Positions 41,654-53,098 of a stretch of DNA of 64,000 nt are shown in pieces. A program made the translations under genes and the position numbers. Within the stretch, counting starts at the first letter, position 1. Each line of letters opens with the position of its first letter. The DNA comes from CAIKMD01 sp035605975 (GTDB lineage Bacteria > Pseudomonadota > Alphaproteobacteria > ATCC43930 > CGMCC-115725). The DNA is taken from positions 43,970-107,969 of the forward strand of contig DATNGG010000170.1 of assembly GCA_035605975.1 (NCBI GenBank). Direction: 5' to 3'. The notes under the pieces were generated by a model. That model was given only the letters and a program-made list of their open reading frames with translations, did no database searches and was not told the origin of the DNA.

Positions 41654-44404
41654 GTGCACGTCATCCAACCGACCCGACCAAGGCGAGGCGGGAGCATCGC
41701 TCTGCCGGTGGCGGCGGCGCTTGTCGCCGCCCCCGACGGTGCCGTGCTTCTGTCGCCCGAGGGCGAGGTCGAGCGGCTGAGCCGGGCAGAGGCCGCCCGG
41801 CGCGCGAAGGCCGCGCCGCCCTTTGTCTGCCATGCCCGCGCCACCGCGGCCCGGTTCGGCAGCGCCGGATTTCCGGCCTTCGATCTGCTCGAGCTTTTCG
41901 CTTTTGCCCGGCCGGCGCAATTCTGCCTGCCGACGCCGCGCGGTCTGGCGGCGGCGCTCGATCTGCCCGCACCCGCCGACCTCGAGGGCGAAGCGTTGGT
42001 GCTGGTCTCGGCCGCTGCTTCTTTGCTGGAGGAACTCGCCCGCCGCGCCGATAACGAGGCGCGCGCCATCGCCGCGGCGATGGGGAAGGGCGGCTGGGGT
42101 TGGGCCGGGGCGGTGCTCGCCGCACTCGGTCCTATGCCCGCGGACGGTGCGCCGGCCGGGCTTGCGGCCTGGCGCAAGCTCACGGAATGGGCGGAACATG
42201 CGCCGGAGCCGCCGCCCGGCAACATTCCGGTCGAAGAGCGGGAGGCGCGTCTGCGCCTGGCCGAGCTGCTCGGCGCGACGGCGGAGCCTCGTCCGCAGCA
42301 ATCGGATTATGCGGCGGCGGCGAGCGCCGCCTTCCGGCCGCGCGATCTGCCCGATCAGCCGCATCTCGTGCTCGCCGAGGCAGGAACCGGCGTCGGCAAG
42401 ACGCTCGGCTATATCGCGCCCGCCAGCCTCTGGGCCGAGAAGAATGAAGGCGCGGTGTGGATCTCGACCTATACGCGCAACCTGCAGCATCAGATCGGCG
42501 CCGAGCTCGACCGGCTTTATCCCGATCCGGCGGAAAAGGATCGGCGCGTGGTCATCCGCAAAGGCCGCGAGAATTATCTTTGCCTGCTCAATTACGAGGA
42601 AGGCGTCGCGCGGCTGCCGTTGCGGCCCGAGGACGCGACGGCGCTCGGGCTCATTGCGCGCTGGATCGGTGCAACCCGCGCCGGCGACATGGCGGGCGGC
42701 GATCTGCCGGGCTGGCTGCCCGAGCTCCTCGGCCGCGCCCAGACGATTGCGCTCGCCGACCGGCGCGGCGAATGCGTCTATTCCGCCTGCCCGCACTACC
42801 ATCGCTGCTATATCGAGAAGAGCGTGCGCCGCGCGCGGCGTGCGTCGATCGTGGTCGCCAATCATGCGCTGGTGATGATCCAGGCGGCCCTCGGCGGGCT
42901 CGACGACGCCTCGGTGCCGACGCGCTATGTTTTCGATGAGGGCCATCATCTCTTCGATGCCGCCGATGGCGCCTTCTCGCTGGCTTTGTCGGGACGCGAA
43001 GGCGTCGAGCTGCGCCGCTGGCTGATCGGCGCCGATGAGCGCGGCCGCTCGCGGGCGCGCGGCTTGCGGCGGCGCATCGAGGATCTGATCGCCGGCGATG
43101 TCGCCGCCGCCAAGGCGCTGCAAGAGGTGATCGCCGCCGCTTATGTTCTTCCGAGCGATGGCTGGGCGCAGCGTCTCGCCGATGGCCGGCCGCAAGGTGC
43201 CTTCGAGGATTTTCTCGCGGTGGTGCGCCAACAGGTGCTGGCGCGCGCGCCGGCGCAGGATCGCGCCTATACGCTCGAAGCCGAGCTTCGCCCGCCGCTC
43301 GATGAGCTGCCCATGGCGGCGCGGGCGCTCGCGGCCAAGCTGCGCGCGATCGAAGAGCCGATTCGCGTTCTCGCCCGCCGCCTCGCCGCGCGCCTCGAGC
43401 AGGAGGCGGCCGAGCTCGACAGCGGCACGCGGCTCCGGATCGAGGCGATGCTGCGGGGCCTGCAGCGCCGCGGCATCATGGAAATCGGCGGCTGGCGCCA
43501 CATGCTCGCGGCGATCGAGGCGGAGCCGGCGGAGGAATTCGTCGATTGGCTGGCGCTGGAGCGCAGCGATGGCGTCGCGTTCGATATCGGCATGCACCGG
43601 CATTGGGTCGATCCGATGCGCCCTTTCGCCATCGAGGTGATGACGGAGGCGCATGGCGTCCTCATCACCTCGGCGACCTTGACCGATGGCAGCGGCGATC
43701 CTGTTGGCGATTGGCAGGCCGCTGAGGCGCGCAGCGGCGCCGTCCATCTCGCCGGCACGCCCTTTCGCGCCCGCGTTCCGTCGCCCTTCGATTATGCAGC
43801 GCAAACCCGGGTCTTCATCGTCAACGATTTGCGCCGCGAGGATGTGGCGCAAATCGCCGGCGCCTATCGCGCGCTGTTCGAGGCCGCGCGCGGCGGCGCG
43901 CTCGGGCTCTTCACCGCGATCGCGCGCCTCAAAGCCGTGCATCAGCGGATTGCCGTGCCGCTTGCGGAAGCGGGCTTGACCCTCTTGGCGCAGCATGTCG
44001 ATGCGATGGACACGGCGACCCTCGTCGATATTTTCCGCGGCGAGGAGGATGCTTGCCTTCTCGGCACCGACGCGCTGCGCGACGGCATCGACGTGCCTGG
44101 GCGCTCGCTGCGCCTCATCGTCTTCGACCGCGTGCCCTGGCCGCGTCCCGATTTGCTGCACAAGGCGCGGCGCGCGCGCTTCGGCGGCACCGCCTATGAC
44201 GATCGCCTGACACGGCTGCGGCTGCGCCAGGCTTTCGGCCGGCTGGTGCGGCGCGCCGACGATGCGGGCGTATTCGTGCTGCTCGACCGCATGATGCCCT
44301 CGCGTCTCCTGGGGGCGTTTCCCGAGGGCGTCGCGGTCGAGCGCCTCGGCCTCAAGGACGCGGTTGCGCGCACCGCGGAATTCCTCGGGGAGAAGCGAGC
44401 TTAG
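41654..44404 (+). CDS. DinG-family ATP-dependent DNA helicase
   Basis: The 916-residue helicase is of the XPD/DinG type: Walker A AEAGTGVGKT (about 243-252), four cysteines around CLLNYEEG and CVYSACPHYHRCY that can hold an iron-sulfur cluster, DEGH box FDEGHHLF, and late motifs ITSATL and LRQAFGRLVRR. The N-terminal 200 residues are less conserved and differ from E. coli DinG. It should unwind DNA in repair or recombination. Starting at the GTG at 41654 is a guess; no strong ribosome-binding site is visible. Confidence 0.88.
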   Translation: MHVIQPTRPRRGGSIALPVAAALVAAPDGAVLLSPEGEVERLSRAEAARRAKAAPPFVCHARATAARFGSAGFPAFDLLELFAFARPAQFCLPTPRGLAAALDLPAPADLEGEALVLVSAAASLLEELARRADNEARAIAAAMGKGGWGWAGAVLAALGPMPADGAPAGLAAWRKLTEWAEHAPEPPPGNIPVEEREARLRLAELLGATAEPRPQQSDYAAAASAAFRPRDLPDQPHLVLAEAGTGVGKTLGYIAPASLWAEKNEGAVWISTYTRNLQHQIGAELDRLYPDPAEKDRRVVIRKGRENYLCLLNYEEGVARLPLRPEDATALGLIARWIGATRAGDMAGGDLPGWLPELLGRAQTIALADRRGECVYSACPHYHRCYIEKSVRRARRASIVVANHALVMIQAALGGLDDASVPTRYVFDEGHHLFDAADGAFSLALSGREGVELRRWLIGADERGRSRARGLRRRIEDLIAGDVAAAKALQEVIAAAYVLPSDGWAQRLADGRPQGAFEDFLAVVRQQVLARAPAQDRAYTLEAELRPPLDELPMAARALAAKLRAIEEPIRVLARRLAARLEQEAAELDSGTRLRIEAMLRGLQRRGIMEIGGWRHMLAAIEAEPAEEFVDWLALERSDGVAFDIGMHRHWVDPMRPFAIEVMTEAHGVLITSATLTDGSGDPVGDWQAAEARSGAVHLAGTPFRARVPSPFDYAAQTRVFIVNDLRREDVAQIAGAYRALFEAARGGALGLFTAIARLKAVHQRIAVPLAEAGLTLLAQHVDAMDTATLVDIFRGEEDACLLGTDALRDGIDVPGRSLRLIVFDRVPWPRPDLLHKARRARFGGTAYDDRLTRLRLRQAFGRLVRRADDAGVFVLLDRMMPSRLLGAFPEGVAVERLGLKDAVARTAEFLGEKRA

Positions 44405-44426
44405 GGGTGACGGGTTTGGGTTGAAC

Positions 44427-44508
44427 CGTCATGCGCGACCGCGCATCCACGGGTTAGGCCATCGCGAATTCAAAGACGTGGATGGCCGTGACAAGCACGG
44501 CCATGACG
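44427..44508. repeat. REP-like palindromic repeat after the helicase gene
   Basis: CGTCATGCGCG at one end and GGCCATGACG at the other frame a 82-base element with hairpin potential (GATGGCCGTG/CACGGCCATG). It resembles the element at 30575-30642. Confidence 0.6.
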
Positions 44509-44533
44509 ATGGGGAAGAATCCCGTCGCTTGCC

Positions 44534-45052
44534 TCACTCGCAATGGGTGAAGCTGCCGACCTTGAAGCAATTCTTGCCCGGCGCCGGTACGGGCGGCGCG
44601 CTCCGCACGGACAGCGTGTCGAGACCCGCGAGAAGCTGCGACAGCGGAACCGGCGACGCGCCGCCGCTCGTTGCGCGCCGCGCCGCGACCCGGCGCTGCT
44701 GCTCGGCGACGATGCGCCGGTCGAGCTCGGCGAGATCGCGGTCGACCGCCGCGGGGCTGGCATCGCCCGAATCGATCCGCTCGGCGCCGATGCCGCGCGC
44801 ATAAAGATCGAGCTCGACCAGATCCATATTGGGGTAGCCGTTCTCCTGATAGGCGGCGAGCACCTTGGGCCGCGCGCAATCGACGACTTGGCCGTGGCTT
44901 TTCAGGATTCCGTCGCGCAGCTGCGCATCGCAGGCGGCGAAGGCCGCATCGGCCCGGCTTTGCGCGTCGCGTGTCGCCGGCGCGGAGAGCGTGCCGACGC
45001 AGCCGCAGAGTATCGGACCAAGGAGCAAAAGCGCGATCAAAGGTGTTTTCAT
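44534..45052 (-). CDS. Lipoprotein of unknown function
   Basis: The 172-residue product has a lipoprotein signal (ILCGC, Cys18) and a soluble domain with four further cysteines (C41, C59, C164 and the terminal region's C171), suggesting disulfides in the periplasm. It is rich in Ala, Arg and Asp with a probable helical segment DRDLAELDRRIVAEQQRR. No known family is recognised. Confidence 0.65.
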   Translation of the reverse strand: MKTPLIALLLLGPILCGCVGTLSAPATRDAQSRADAAFAACDAQLRDGILKSHGQVVDCARPKVLAAYQENGYPNMDLVELDLYARGIGAERIDSGDASPAAVDRDLAELDRRIVAEQQRRVAARRATSGGASPVPLSQLLAGLDTLSVRSAPPVPAPGKNCFKVGSFTHCE

Positions 45053-45207
45053 GGCGGGCGAAGTCTAGCAGGTTGCTGAAAAACGGCGAGTGTGTCATTC
45101 CCACACGGCCGAGGGGTCCCGGACGCGACGGTTTGCCGCGTTTCGCTGGAACGGCGCCCGCCGCGATGATGGCGCTCCCGGCCTGTCGCCACGGAAAGGA
45201 AAGCCTC

Positions 45208-45615
45208 GTGATCGATTCGCAAGCCGCGCTCATTTACATCATGGTGATGGTTTCGGCGGCCGATAACGACATGGCCGATGCCGAGCTGCGGATCATCGGC
45301 GATTTCGTCAATCATTTGCCGGTGTTCGCGAAATACGACAAGAACCGCCTTACCCAGGATTTGAGATCCTGCGCCGGTCTGCTCGGCCGCGACGCTGGGC
45401 TCGAGGAGGCGTTGAAGGACGTAAAGACGGCGCTTCCGGCAAAGCTGCGCGAGACCGCCTATGCGCTGGCTTGCGATGTGAGCGCCGCCGGCGGCGGCGA
45501 GATCAGCCAGGAAACGCTGCGGCTCCTCGAATTGCTGCGCCACCGTCTCGGCCTCGACCGGCTGGTCGCGGCGGCGCTCGAGCGCGGCGCCCGCGCGCGG
45601 TTCGCGCGCGGCTGA
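45208..45615 (+). CDS. TerB-like (tellurite-resistance/DjlA N-terminal) protein
   Basis: The 135-residue all-helical protein matches the TerB-like fold: IYIMVMVSAADNDMADAELRIIGDFVNHLP (about 8-37), with the Asp/Glu-rich ADNDMADAEL metal-binding loop repeated around residue 16. TerB-like domains bind metals, probably calcium, and occur in stress-related proteins. The GTG at 45208 follows AAAGGAAA. The heme A synthase gene starts three bases after the stop. Confidence 0.8.
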   Translation: MIDSQAALIYIMVMVSAADNDMADAELRIIGDFVNHLPVFAKYDKNRLTQDLRSCAGLLGRDAGLEEALKDVKTALPAKLRETAYALACDVSAAGGGEISQETLRLLELLRHRLGLDRLVAAALERGARARFARG

Positions 45616-45617
45616 GC

Positions 45618-46742
45618 ATGCGCGCGCCGATGGCCGCAATCGCCGCGCAGCCGAGTACCGTCTCCGCCGAGCGCGCCATCGCCACCTGGCTCTTCTTCTG
45701 CTGCGCCATGATCTTCGCCATGGTGCTGATCGGCGGCATCACCCGCCTCACCGAATCCGGCCTCTCGATCACCGAGTGGCAGCCGATCGAGGGCGTGCTG
45801 CCGCCCCTCAATGCGGCGGAATGGAACGATGCCTTCGCGCGCTATCGGGCGATCCCGCAATATCTCGCGGTTCACCCCGACATGACGCTTGCCCAGTTCA
45901 AGAGCATCTATTTCTGGGAGTATTTCCACCGGCTCTGGGGCCGGCTCATCGGAATCGTGTTCCTCGTGCCGTTCCTCTATTTCCTCTGGCGCGGGATGGT
46001 GACGCGCGCGCTTGCGCCCAAGCTCGCGGCGCTCTTCGTGCTGGGCGGGCTGCAGGGCGCGCTCGGCTGGTACATGGTCGAAAGCGGGCTCGAGAGCCGC
46101 ATCGAGGTGAGCCAGTATCGGCTCGCCGCCCATCTTGCGATGGCGGTCATCATTTATCTCGCCATGCTCTGGGTGGCGCTCGATCTGCGGGCTTCTTCCT
46201 CGTCATTCCCGCGCAAGCGGGAATCCAGGGGCGCCCTGGACCCCCGCTTTCGCGGGGGTGACGAGAGCAAAAAAGCGCGAAACGATATGGGCTGGCTCCG
46301 CTGCGTCGCGACCATCGTGCTGTGCCTCGTCTTCGTCACGCTCGTTGCCGGCGCGTTCGTTGCCGGCACGCGTGCCGGCTATATCGACAACACCTTCCCG
46401 CTGATGGAAGAGCATTTCGTGCCGCCCGGCTATTGGCACCTCGCGCCGTGGTGGCGGAACTGGTTCGAGAACCTCGCAAGCGTGCAATTCGATCACCGAA
46501 TCTTGGCCGAGACCACCTGGCTCGTGATCGCGGTTCTCTGGCTGTCGAGCCTTAAGGCGAAGCTCGCGCCCGCCGCGCGCTGGGCGCTGCACGCCCTCTT
46601 TGCCGCCGCCTGCCTGCAAGTGGCGCTCGGCATCACCACCTTGCTAACCGTGGTCTGTCTCCCGATCGCCGTTGCGCATCAGGGCGGCGCGCTGCTGCTG
46701 ATCACCGCGGCTTTGGTCGCCCGGCATTCGCTCAAAGCCTGA
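45618..46742 (+). CDS. ctaA: Heme A synthase (COX15/CtaA type) with an in-frame palindromic repeat
   Basis: The 374-residue integral membrane protein converts heme O to heme A for cytochrome oxidase. It has the COX15 motifs GGITRLTESGLSITEWQPI (about 39-57), the heme-ligand histidine regions EYFHRLWGRLIG and QYRLAAHLA, and a second-half FDHRILAETTW. Between the two bundle halves (residues 192-225) lies SSSSFPRKRESRGALDPRF and more, which is the translation of an interspersed repeat (46201-46263) and not part of the family. It sits in a loop between membrane segments, so activity may be retained. The ATG at 45618 follows the TerB gene closely. Confidence 0.92.
   Translation: MRAPMAAIAAQPSTVSAERAIATWLFFCCAMIFAMVLIGGITRLTESGLSITEWQPIEGVLPPLNAAEWNDAFARYRAIPQYLAVHPDMTLAQFKSIYFWEYFHRLWGRLIGIVFLVPFLYFLWRGMVTRALAPKLAALFVLGGLQGALGWYMVESGLESRIEVSQYRLAAHLAMAVIIYLAMLWVALDLRASSSSFPRKRESRGALDPRFRGGDESKKARNDMGWLRCVATIVLCLVFVTLVAGAFVAGTRAGYIDNTFPLMEEHFVPPGYWHLAPWWRNWFENLASVQFDHRILAETTWLVIAVLWLSSLKAKLAPAARWALHALFAAACLQVALGITTLLTVVCLPIAVAHQGGALLLITAALVARHSLKA
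46201..46263. repeat. Palindromic repeat inserted in the heme A synthase gene
   Basis: The element starts CGTCATTCCCGCG and ends CGCGGGGGTGACG, with internal hairpin-forming arms (CCGCGCAAGCGG and CCCCGCTTTCGCGGGG). It is 63 bases long, a multiple of three, and keeps the reading frame open. Relatives lie at 30575-30642 and 44427-44508. Confidence 0.85.
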
Positions 46743-46787
46743 ATCGCCGCCCGTTCTGGGCGGGCGAAAACGCGCTATAATCGGGCC

Positions 46788-48938
<2,151 letters not shown>

Positions 48939-49074
48939 CAGCGCTTCCGCGACCGGGTGGGACCTCGTGTCCCGATCGGTCACGCGGGAAGAGAGGCTTG
49001 ATGCTTAGCGGTCGAGCGGCGCTCGAGCGTTGTGCCCAAGAGTGATGACGACATGTCCCAGCAAGGAGGTGGAG

Positions 49075-49992
49075 ATGAAGGCGATCGTGGTGACGGATCA
49101 GGCTGCCGGAACGGCCGGGATGAAGCTGGTGGAGCGGCCCGAGCCGCGCGCAGCGATAAACGACGTCGTCGTTCGGATTCATGCGTCGGGATTCGTTCCG
49201 ACTGAGATGGCGTGGCCCTCGACCTGGACCGATCGCCGCGGCCGCGACCGAACACCGTCGATCCCCGGCCACGAGCTGGCCGGAATGGTCACCACTCTCG
49301 GCTACGGCACGACGGGGTTGTCGGTCGGACAGCGCGTCTTCGGCCTCGCCGACTGGCATCGCGACGGCACCTTGGCGGAGTATGTCGCCATCGAGGCGCG
49401 CAACCTCGCGCCGCTGCCGGGCGATGTCGACTTCACGGTGGGCGCGAGCCTGCCGATTTCCGGTCTCACCGCGTGGCAGGGACTGTTCGAGCATGGCCGC
49501 CTTCGGGCAGGGCAGAGCGTCATCGCGCATGGCGCGGCCGGCGCAGTCGGGTCGATGGTGACGCAACTTGCACGAGGGGCGGGCGCCTACGTCATCGGCA
49601 CCGGACGCGCCGCCGACCGGCAAAAGGCGCTCGACTTCGGCGCGCAGGAATTCATCGACCTCGAGACCGACGCCCTGGAAGACGTCGGCAGCGTCGATCT
49701 GGTGTTCGATCTCATCGGCGGCGATATCGGCAAGCGGTCTGCGCGCCTGGTTCGAGCCGGAGGAACGCTGGTCTCCATCGTCGGGCCGAGCGAGGCACGG
49801 CCCGCCGACGGTCTGGCGGTCGACTTCGTGGTCGAGGCCGATCGTGTCCAACTGAGCGAGATCGTCCAGCGGGTGCGGGACGGGCGGCTGCGGACGAATA
49901 TCGGCACGGTCTCGACCCTCGACGATGCTGTCGCCGCGTTCAATTCGACCGAGCGACGCACGGGGAAGACGATCATCCGCGCTCGTCCGTGA
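49075..49992 (+). CDS. Zinc-independent quinone reductase-like MDR oxidoreductase
   Basis: The 305-residue protein is a medium-chain dehydrogenase without the structural-zinc cysteines: MKAIVVTDQAAG at the start, PGHELAGMVTTLGYGTTGL, then the NADPH-binding GAAGAVGSMVTQLARGAGAYVIGTG. It resembles the quinone oxidoreductase/crotonyl-type family that reduces enones or quinones. AAGGAGGTGG precedes the ATG, giving a strong expected translation start. Substrate unknown. Confidence 0.9.
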   Translation: MKAIVVTDQAAGTAGMKLVERPEPRAAINDVVVRIHASGFVPTEMAWPSTWTDRRGRDRTPSIPGHELAGMVTTLGYGTTGLSVGQRVFGLADWHRDGTLAEYVAIEARNLAPLPGDVDFTVGASLPISGLTAWQGLFEHGRLRAGQSVIAHGAAGAVGSMVTQLARGAGAYVIGTGRAADRQKALDFGAQEFIDLETDALEDVGSVDLVFDLIGGDIGKRSARLVRAGGTLVSIVGPSEARPADGLAVDFVVEADRVQLSEIVQRVRDGRLRTNIGTVSTLDDAVAAFNSTERRTGKTIIRARP

Positions 49993-50112
49993 GGGCTCGC
50001 GGGGAGGGCGAGCGGTTCTGCCCTCCTCGTCGATCATCTTGACGGCCTGCGCAAGAGGCTCCGAGGAGCGTCTGCTAACGACCCGTTAGTCGGCTCAATC
50101 GAAGATGGGCGA

Positions 50113-50763
50113 ATGAGCATCGACGATCGGCCCGGCCCGGTTTTCGGCCGGCGCCAAATCCCGAGCGCGGTTGCGCCGGCTGACCCTGCGGCGAAACCGG
50201 AGCGCATTGCGAGCCGCAATGCGCGCCTCCTTGGTTTGATGAGCCTTTTTCTCGCCGTCCTCGGCGCCGGAGTCTGGACCTGTCTCGGCATCCTCAATCT
50301 CAATACGGACAGCACGCGGACGGAGCAGAAGGTCATCGAAATCGTTAACCAACCGATCACGCATCTGCCGCGTTCGGGGCTGGTGGGCGTGTTTTCACCG
50401 GGCTGGTTCCACCCGGGCGCCATAAAACCGGACTTCGATAGGGTCGATATCCACGCGACACAGGAATTCCCCTATCAAGGCCATGTCACATCAAACTTGA
50501 ACCCCACCGAAATGTTCATCGGCGATGAACTTGAATTCAATTCGATGACCAAATATTTCTACACCGACCGAACGCTGCCGAAGAAACGGCTGTCCGATGC
50601 CGAAATGAACGAGATCAATGATCTCTATCGCGCTATCGGTCGCGATGGGCACGCCTTGTTCACGCGATGGGTGATGCTGGGCGCGCTGATGGTGGTCGGG
50701 TGTTGTCTGGGGCTCGCATTGTGCCTGCCGAACCGCCGAAGCTCTCGGCTCCCGGCTCGTTGA
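50113..50763 (+). CDS. Two-helix membrane protein of unknown function
   Basis: The 216-residue protein has a cytoplasmic N-terminus, one membrane helix (about 40-60), a soluble domain of about 120 residues (with YQGHVTSNLNPTEMFIGDELEFNS), and a C-terminal helix (about 186-204) ending in basic residues. The base composition is visibly lower in GC at third positions than the neighbours, which may mean recent acquisition. No family is recognised. It stands between an oxidoreductase and a drug-efflux gene on the same strand. Confidence 0.6.
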   Translation: MSIDDRPGPVFGRRQIPSAVAPADPAAKPERIASRNARLLGLMSLFLAVLGAGVWTCLGILNLNTDSTRTEQKVIEIVNQPITHLPRSGLVGVFSPGWFHPGAIKPDFDRVDIHATQEFPYQGHVTSNLNPTEMFIGDELEFNSMTKYFYTDRTLPKKRLSDAEMNEINDLYRAIGRDGHALFTRWVMLGALMVVGCCLGLALCLPNRRSSRLPAR

Positions 50764-50851
50764 TCGATATCGTTCGCTCCATCCTCGGCTGCGCGGCGAC
50801 AAGCGAGCGCCTCTCCTTTCGCGACGCTCGATCGCGAGTATGTTAGGGGCC

Positions 50852-52279
50852 ATGCCGGAGAGTTCGCACCGCAGCCGCTGGGTCTCCTTGTTCGTCCTGT
50901 GCTTGGGCGATCTCATGATCGTGCTCGACACGACGATCGTGAATGTCGCCCTGCCATCGATTCGCGCCGATCTCGGCTTCAGCGAAGCGTCGCTCGCTTG
51001 GGTCGTGAACGCCTATCTGCTCACTTTTGGCGGATTTCTCCTGCTTGGCGGGCGCTTGGGCGATCTCTACGGCCATCGCCGGCTGTTTGTCATCGGCATC
51101 GCGCTCTTCACCCTCGCCTCTCTCCTTTGCGGCCTCGCCGATGGCCAGGGATTGCTCGTCGCGGCGCGCGCGCTTCAAGGCTTCGGCGGAGCCGTGGTAT
51201 CCGCTGTCGCCCTGTCGCTGATGATGACGCTCTTCACCGAACCGGCCGAGCGTGCGAGAGCAATGGGCGTCTTCGGGTTCGTCGCGGCCGGCGGCGGCAG
51301 CGTCGGCGTTCTCCTCGGCGGCATCCTCACCGGTCTTCTGAGCTGGCACTGGATCTTCCTGGTCAATGTGCCGATCGGCATCGCCGTGTGTGCGCTTTCC
51401 TTCGCTTATCTCCCGCCCGCGCGCGGCAAATCCCAATCGCGGCATCTCGATGTCGCGGGCGCGATCACGGTGACGGCGGCGCTGATGCTGGCCGTCTATG
51501 CGATCGTGAACGGCAACGCAGCGGGCTGGCGATCGACGCAAACCTTGGGTCTGCTCGCGGCCGCCGGCGCTCTCGGCGCGGTCTTCCTCGTGCTCGAGAC
51601 GCGGGTTCCGGCGCCCTTGATGCCGCTTCGCCTCTTCGCCTTGCGCAATCTCACCGTCGCCAACCTCGTCGGCGTGCTCTGGGCGGCCGCGCTCTTTGCC
51701 TGGTTCTTCCTCTCCGCCCTTTATCTGCAGGTGGTGCTCGGCTACACGCCGCTCGAGGTCGGGCTCGCCTTCCTCCCGGCCAATCTCATCATGGCTTCGC
51801 TCTCCCTCGGCATTTCGGCGAAGATCGTCCTGCGATTTGGCATCAAGCCGCCGCTCGTCGCGGGCCTGCTCCTTGCCGCAGCCAGTCTCGCGCTGTTCGC
51901 GCGCGCGCCGGTCGATGCGAGCTTCCTGATCGACGTCCTGCCGGGCATGATCCTTCTCGGCATCGGCGGCGGCATTGCCTTCAATCCGGTGCTGCTGGCC
52001 GCGATGAGCGACGTCGAAGCCAGCGAATCGGGCCTCGCCTCGGGCCTCGTCAACACCTCGTTCATGATGGGCGGGGCACTGGGCCTAGCGATCCTCGCAA
52101 GCCTCGCCGATGCGCGGTTCGATGAAATCACGGTTGCAGGCGGCGATCATCGCGCCGCGTTGACGGCGGGTTATCATGCCTCCTTCCTCCTCGGGGCGGT
52201 GATCGCCGCGCTCGCAGCCATCCTCAGCACCTGGCTTCTGCGCGAGCGCGGTCGCGCGGTCGCAGAGATCGCTGAATGA
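50852..52279 (+). CDS. Major facilitator drug:H+ antiporter, DHA2 (EmrB/QacA) type
   Basis: The 475-residue protein has 14 predicted membrane helices and DHA2 motifs: DTTIVNVALPSI (helix 1), GGRLGDLYGHRR (loop 2-3), and GGALGLAILASL at the end of the last helices. These pumps expel hydrophobic drugs and dyes in exchange for protons. The ATG at 50852 follows TAGGGGCC; an ATG four codons upstream is weaker. Confidence 0.9.
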   Translation: MPESSHRSRWVSLFVLCLGDLMIVLDTTIVNVALPSIRADLGFSEASLAWVVNAYLLTFGGFLLLGGRLGDLYGHRRLFVIGIALFTLASLLCGLADGQGLLVAARALQGFGGAVVSAVALSLMMTLFTEPAERARAMGVFGFVAAGGGSVGVLLGGILTGLLSWHWIFLVNVPIGIAVCALSFAYLPPARGKSQSRHLDVAGAITVTAALMLAVYAIVNGNAAGWRSTQTLGLLAAAGALGAVFLVLETRVPAPLMPLRLFALRNLTVANLVGVLWAAALFAWFFLSALYLQVVLGYTPLEVGLAFLPANLIMASLSLGISAKIVLRFGIKPPLVAGLLLAAASLALFARAPVDASFLIDVLPGMILLGIGGGIAFNPVLLAAMSDVEASESGLASGLVNTSFMMGGALGLAILASLADARFDEITVAGGDHRAALTAGYHASFLLGAVIAALAAILSTWLLRERGRAVAEIAE

Positions 52280-52360
52280 TGCTGTCTCGGCCAAGCATTG
52301 CTTGGCCGGAGCGATCCAACCTAAGATCGAGCCGCATCTTGGCAGGAATTGAGGCCGCTC

Positions 52361-53086
52361 ATGTCGCCGGACATCGTCTCCGATCTCGCGCCGACCGGCG
52401 TTCTGCGCGCCGGCATCAACCTCTCGAACTTCCTGCTGGTGACCGGCAAAACGCCCGCGGGCGAGCCCGAGGGCGTCGCCCCCGATATGGCGCGCGAGGT
52501 CGCAACGCGGCTGGGGGTTCCGGTCAAGTATGTCACCTTCAAATCGCCCGGCGAACTCGCGGATGAGGCGGGCAAGGGCGTTTGGGATATTGGCCTCATC
52601 GGCGCGGAGCCGCAGCGCGCCGAGACGATCGCGTTCACCGCGGCCTATGTCGAGATCGAAGCCACCTATCTCGTGCCGGCCGGCTCGCGCCTCCAAACCA
52701 TCGCGGATGTCGACGCGCCCGGCGTGCGGATCGCGGTGGCGGGCCGCAGCGCCTATGGTCTCTGGCTCGATCGCAACATCCGCCACGCCGAGCTCGTCCG
52801 GGCGGACAGTCTCGGCGCCGCAACCGCGCAATTCATCGACGGCAAGCTCGATGCGCTCGCGGGCCTCCGGCCGGGGCTGCTCGCGGACCGCGACAAGCTG
52901 CCCGGCGCGCGCATCATCGATGGCAAGTTCAGCGCGGTGCAGCAGGCGATCGGAACCGCCAAGCGGAACACGGCCGGCGCCGCCTATCTCGGCGCGTTCG
53001 TCGAGGAGGCGAAGGCTTCGGGCCTCGTCGCGCGTCTCATCGAGCGGCACAAGGTGCGCGGTCTTTCCGTGGCGCCGCCGGCGTGA
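52361..53086 (+). CDS. Substrate-binding-protein-like (SBP_bac_3) protein without signal peptide
   Basis: This 241-residue protein has the amino-acid-binding-protein fold: LRAGINLSNFLLVTG, then VAPDMAREVATRLGVPVKYV, GVWDIGLIGAEPQRAETIAFTAAYVEIEATYLVPAGS and VRIAVAGRSAYGLWL. But no signal peptide precedes it: GAGG sits at ideal spacing before the ATG at 52361 and the frame begins DIVSDLAPT. It may act in the cytoplasm, for example as a sensor or catalytic variant like cyclohexadienyl dehydratase. No transporter genes adjoin it. Function not established. Confidence 0.7.
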   Translation: MSPDIVSDLAPTGVLRAGINLSNFLLVTGKTPAGEPEGVAPDMAREVATRLGVPVKYVTFKSPGELADEAGKGVWDIGLIGAEPQRAETIAFTAAYVEIEATYLVPAGSRLQTIADVDAPGVRIAVAGRSAYGLWLDRNIRHAELVRADSLGAATAQFIDGKLDALAGLRPGLLADRDKLPGARIIDGKFSAVQQAIGTAKRNTAGAAYLGAFVEEAKASGLVARLIERHKVRGLSVAPPA

Positions 53087-53098
53087 TGGGACCATCGC

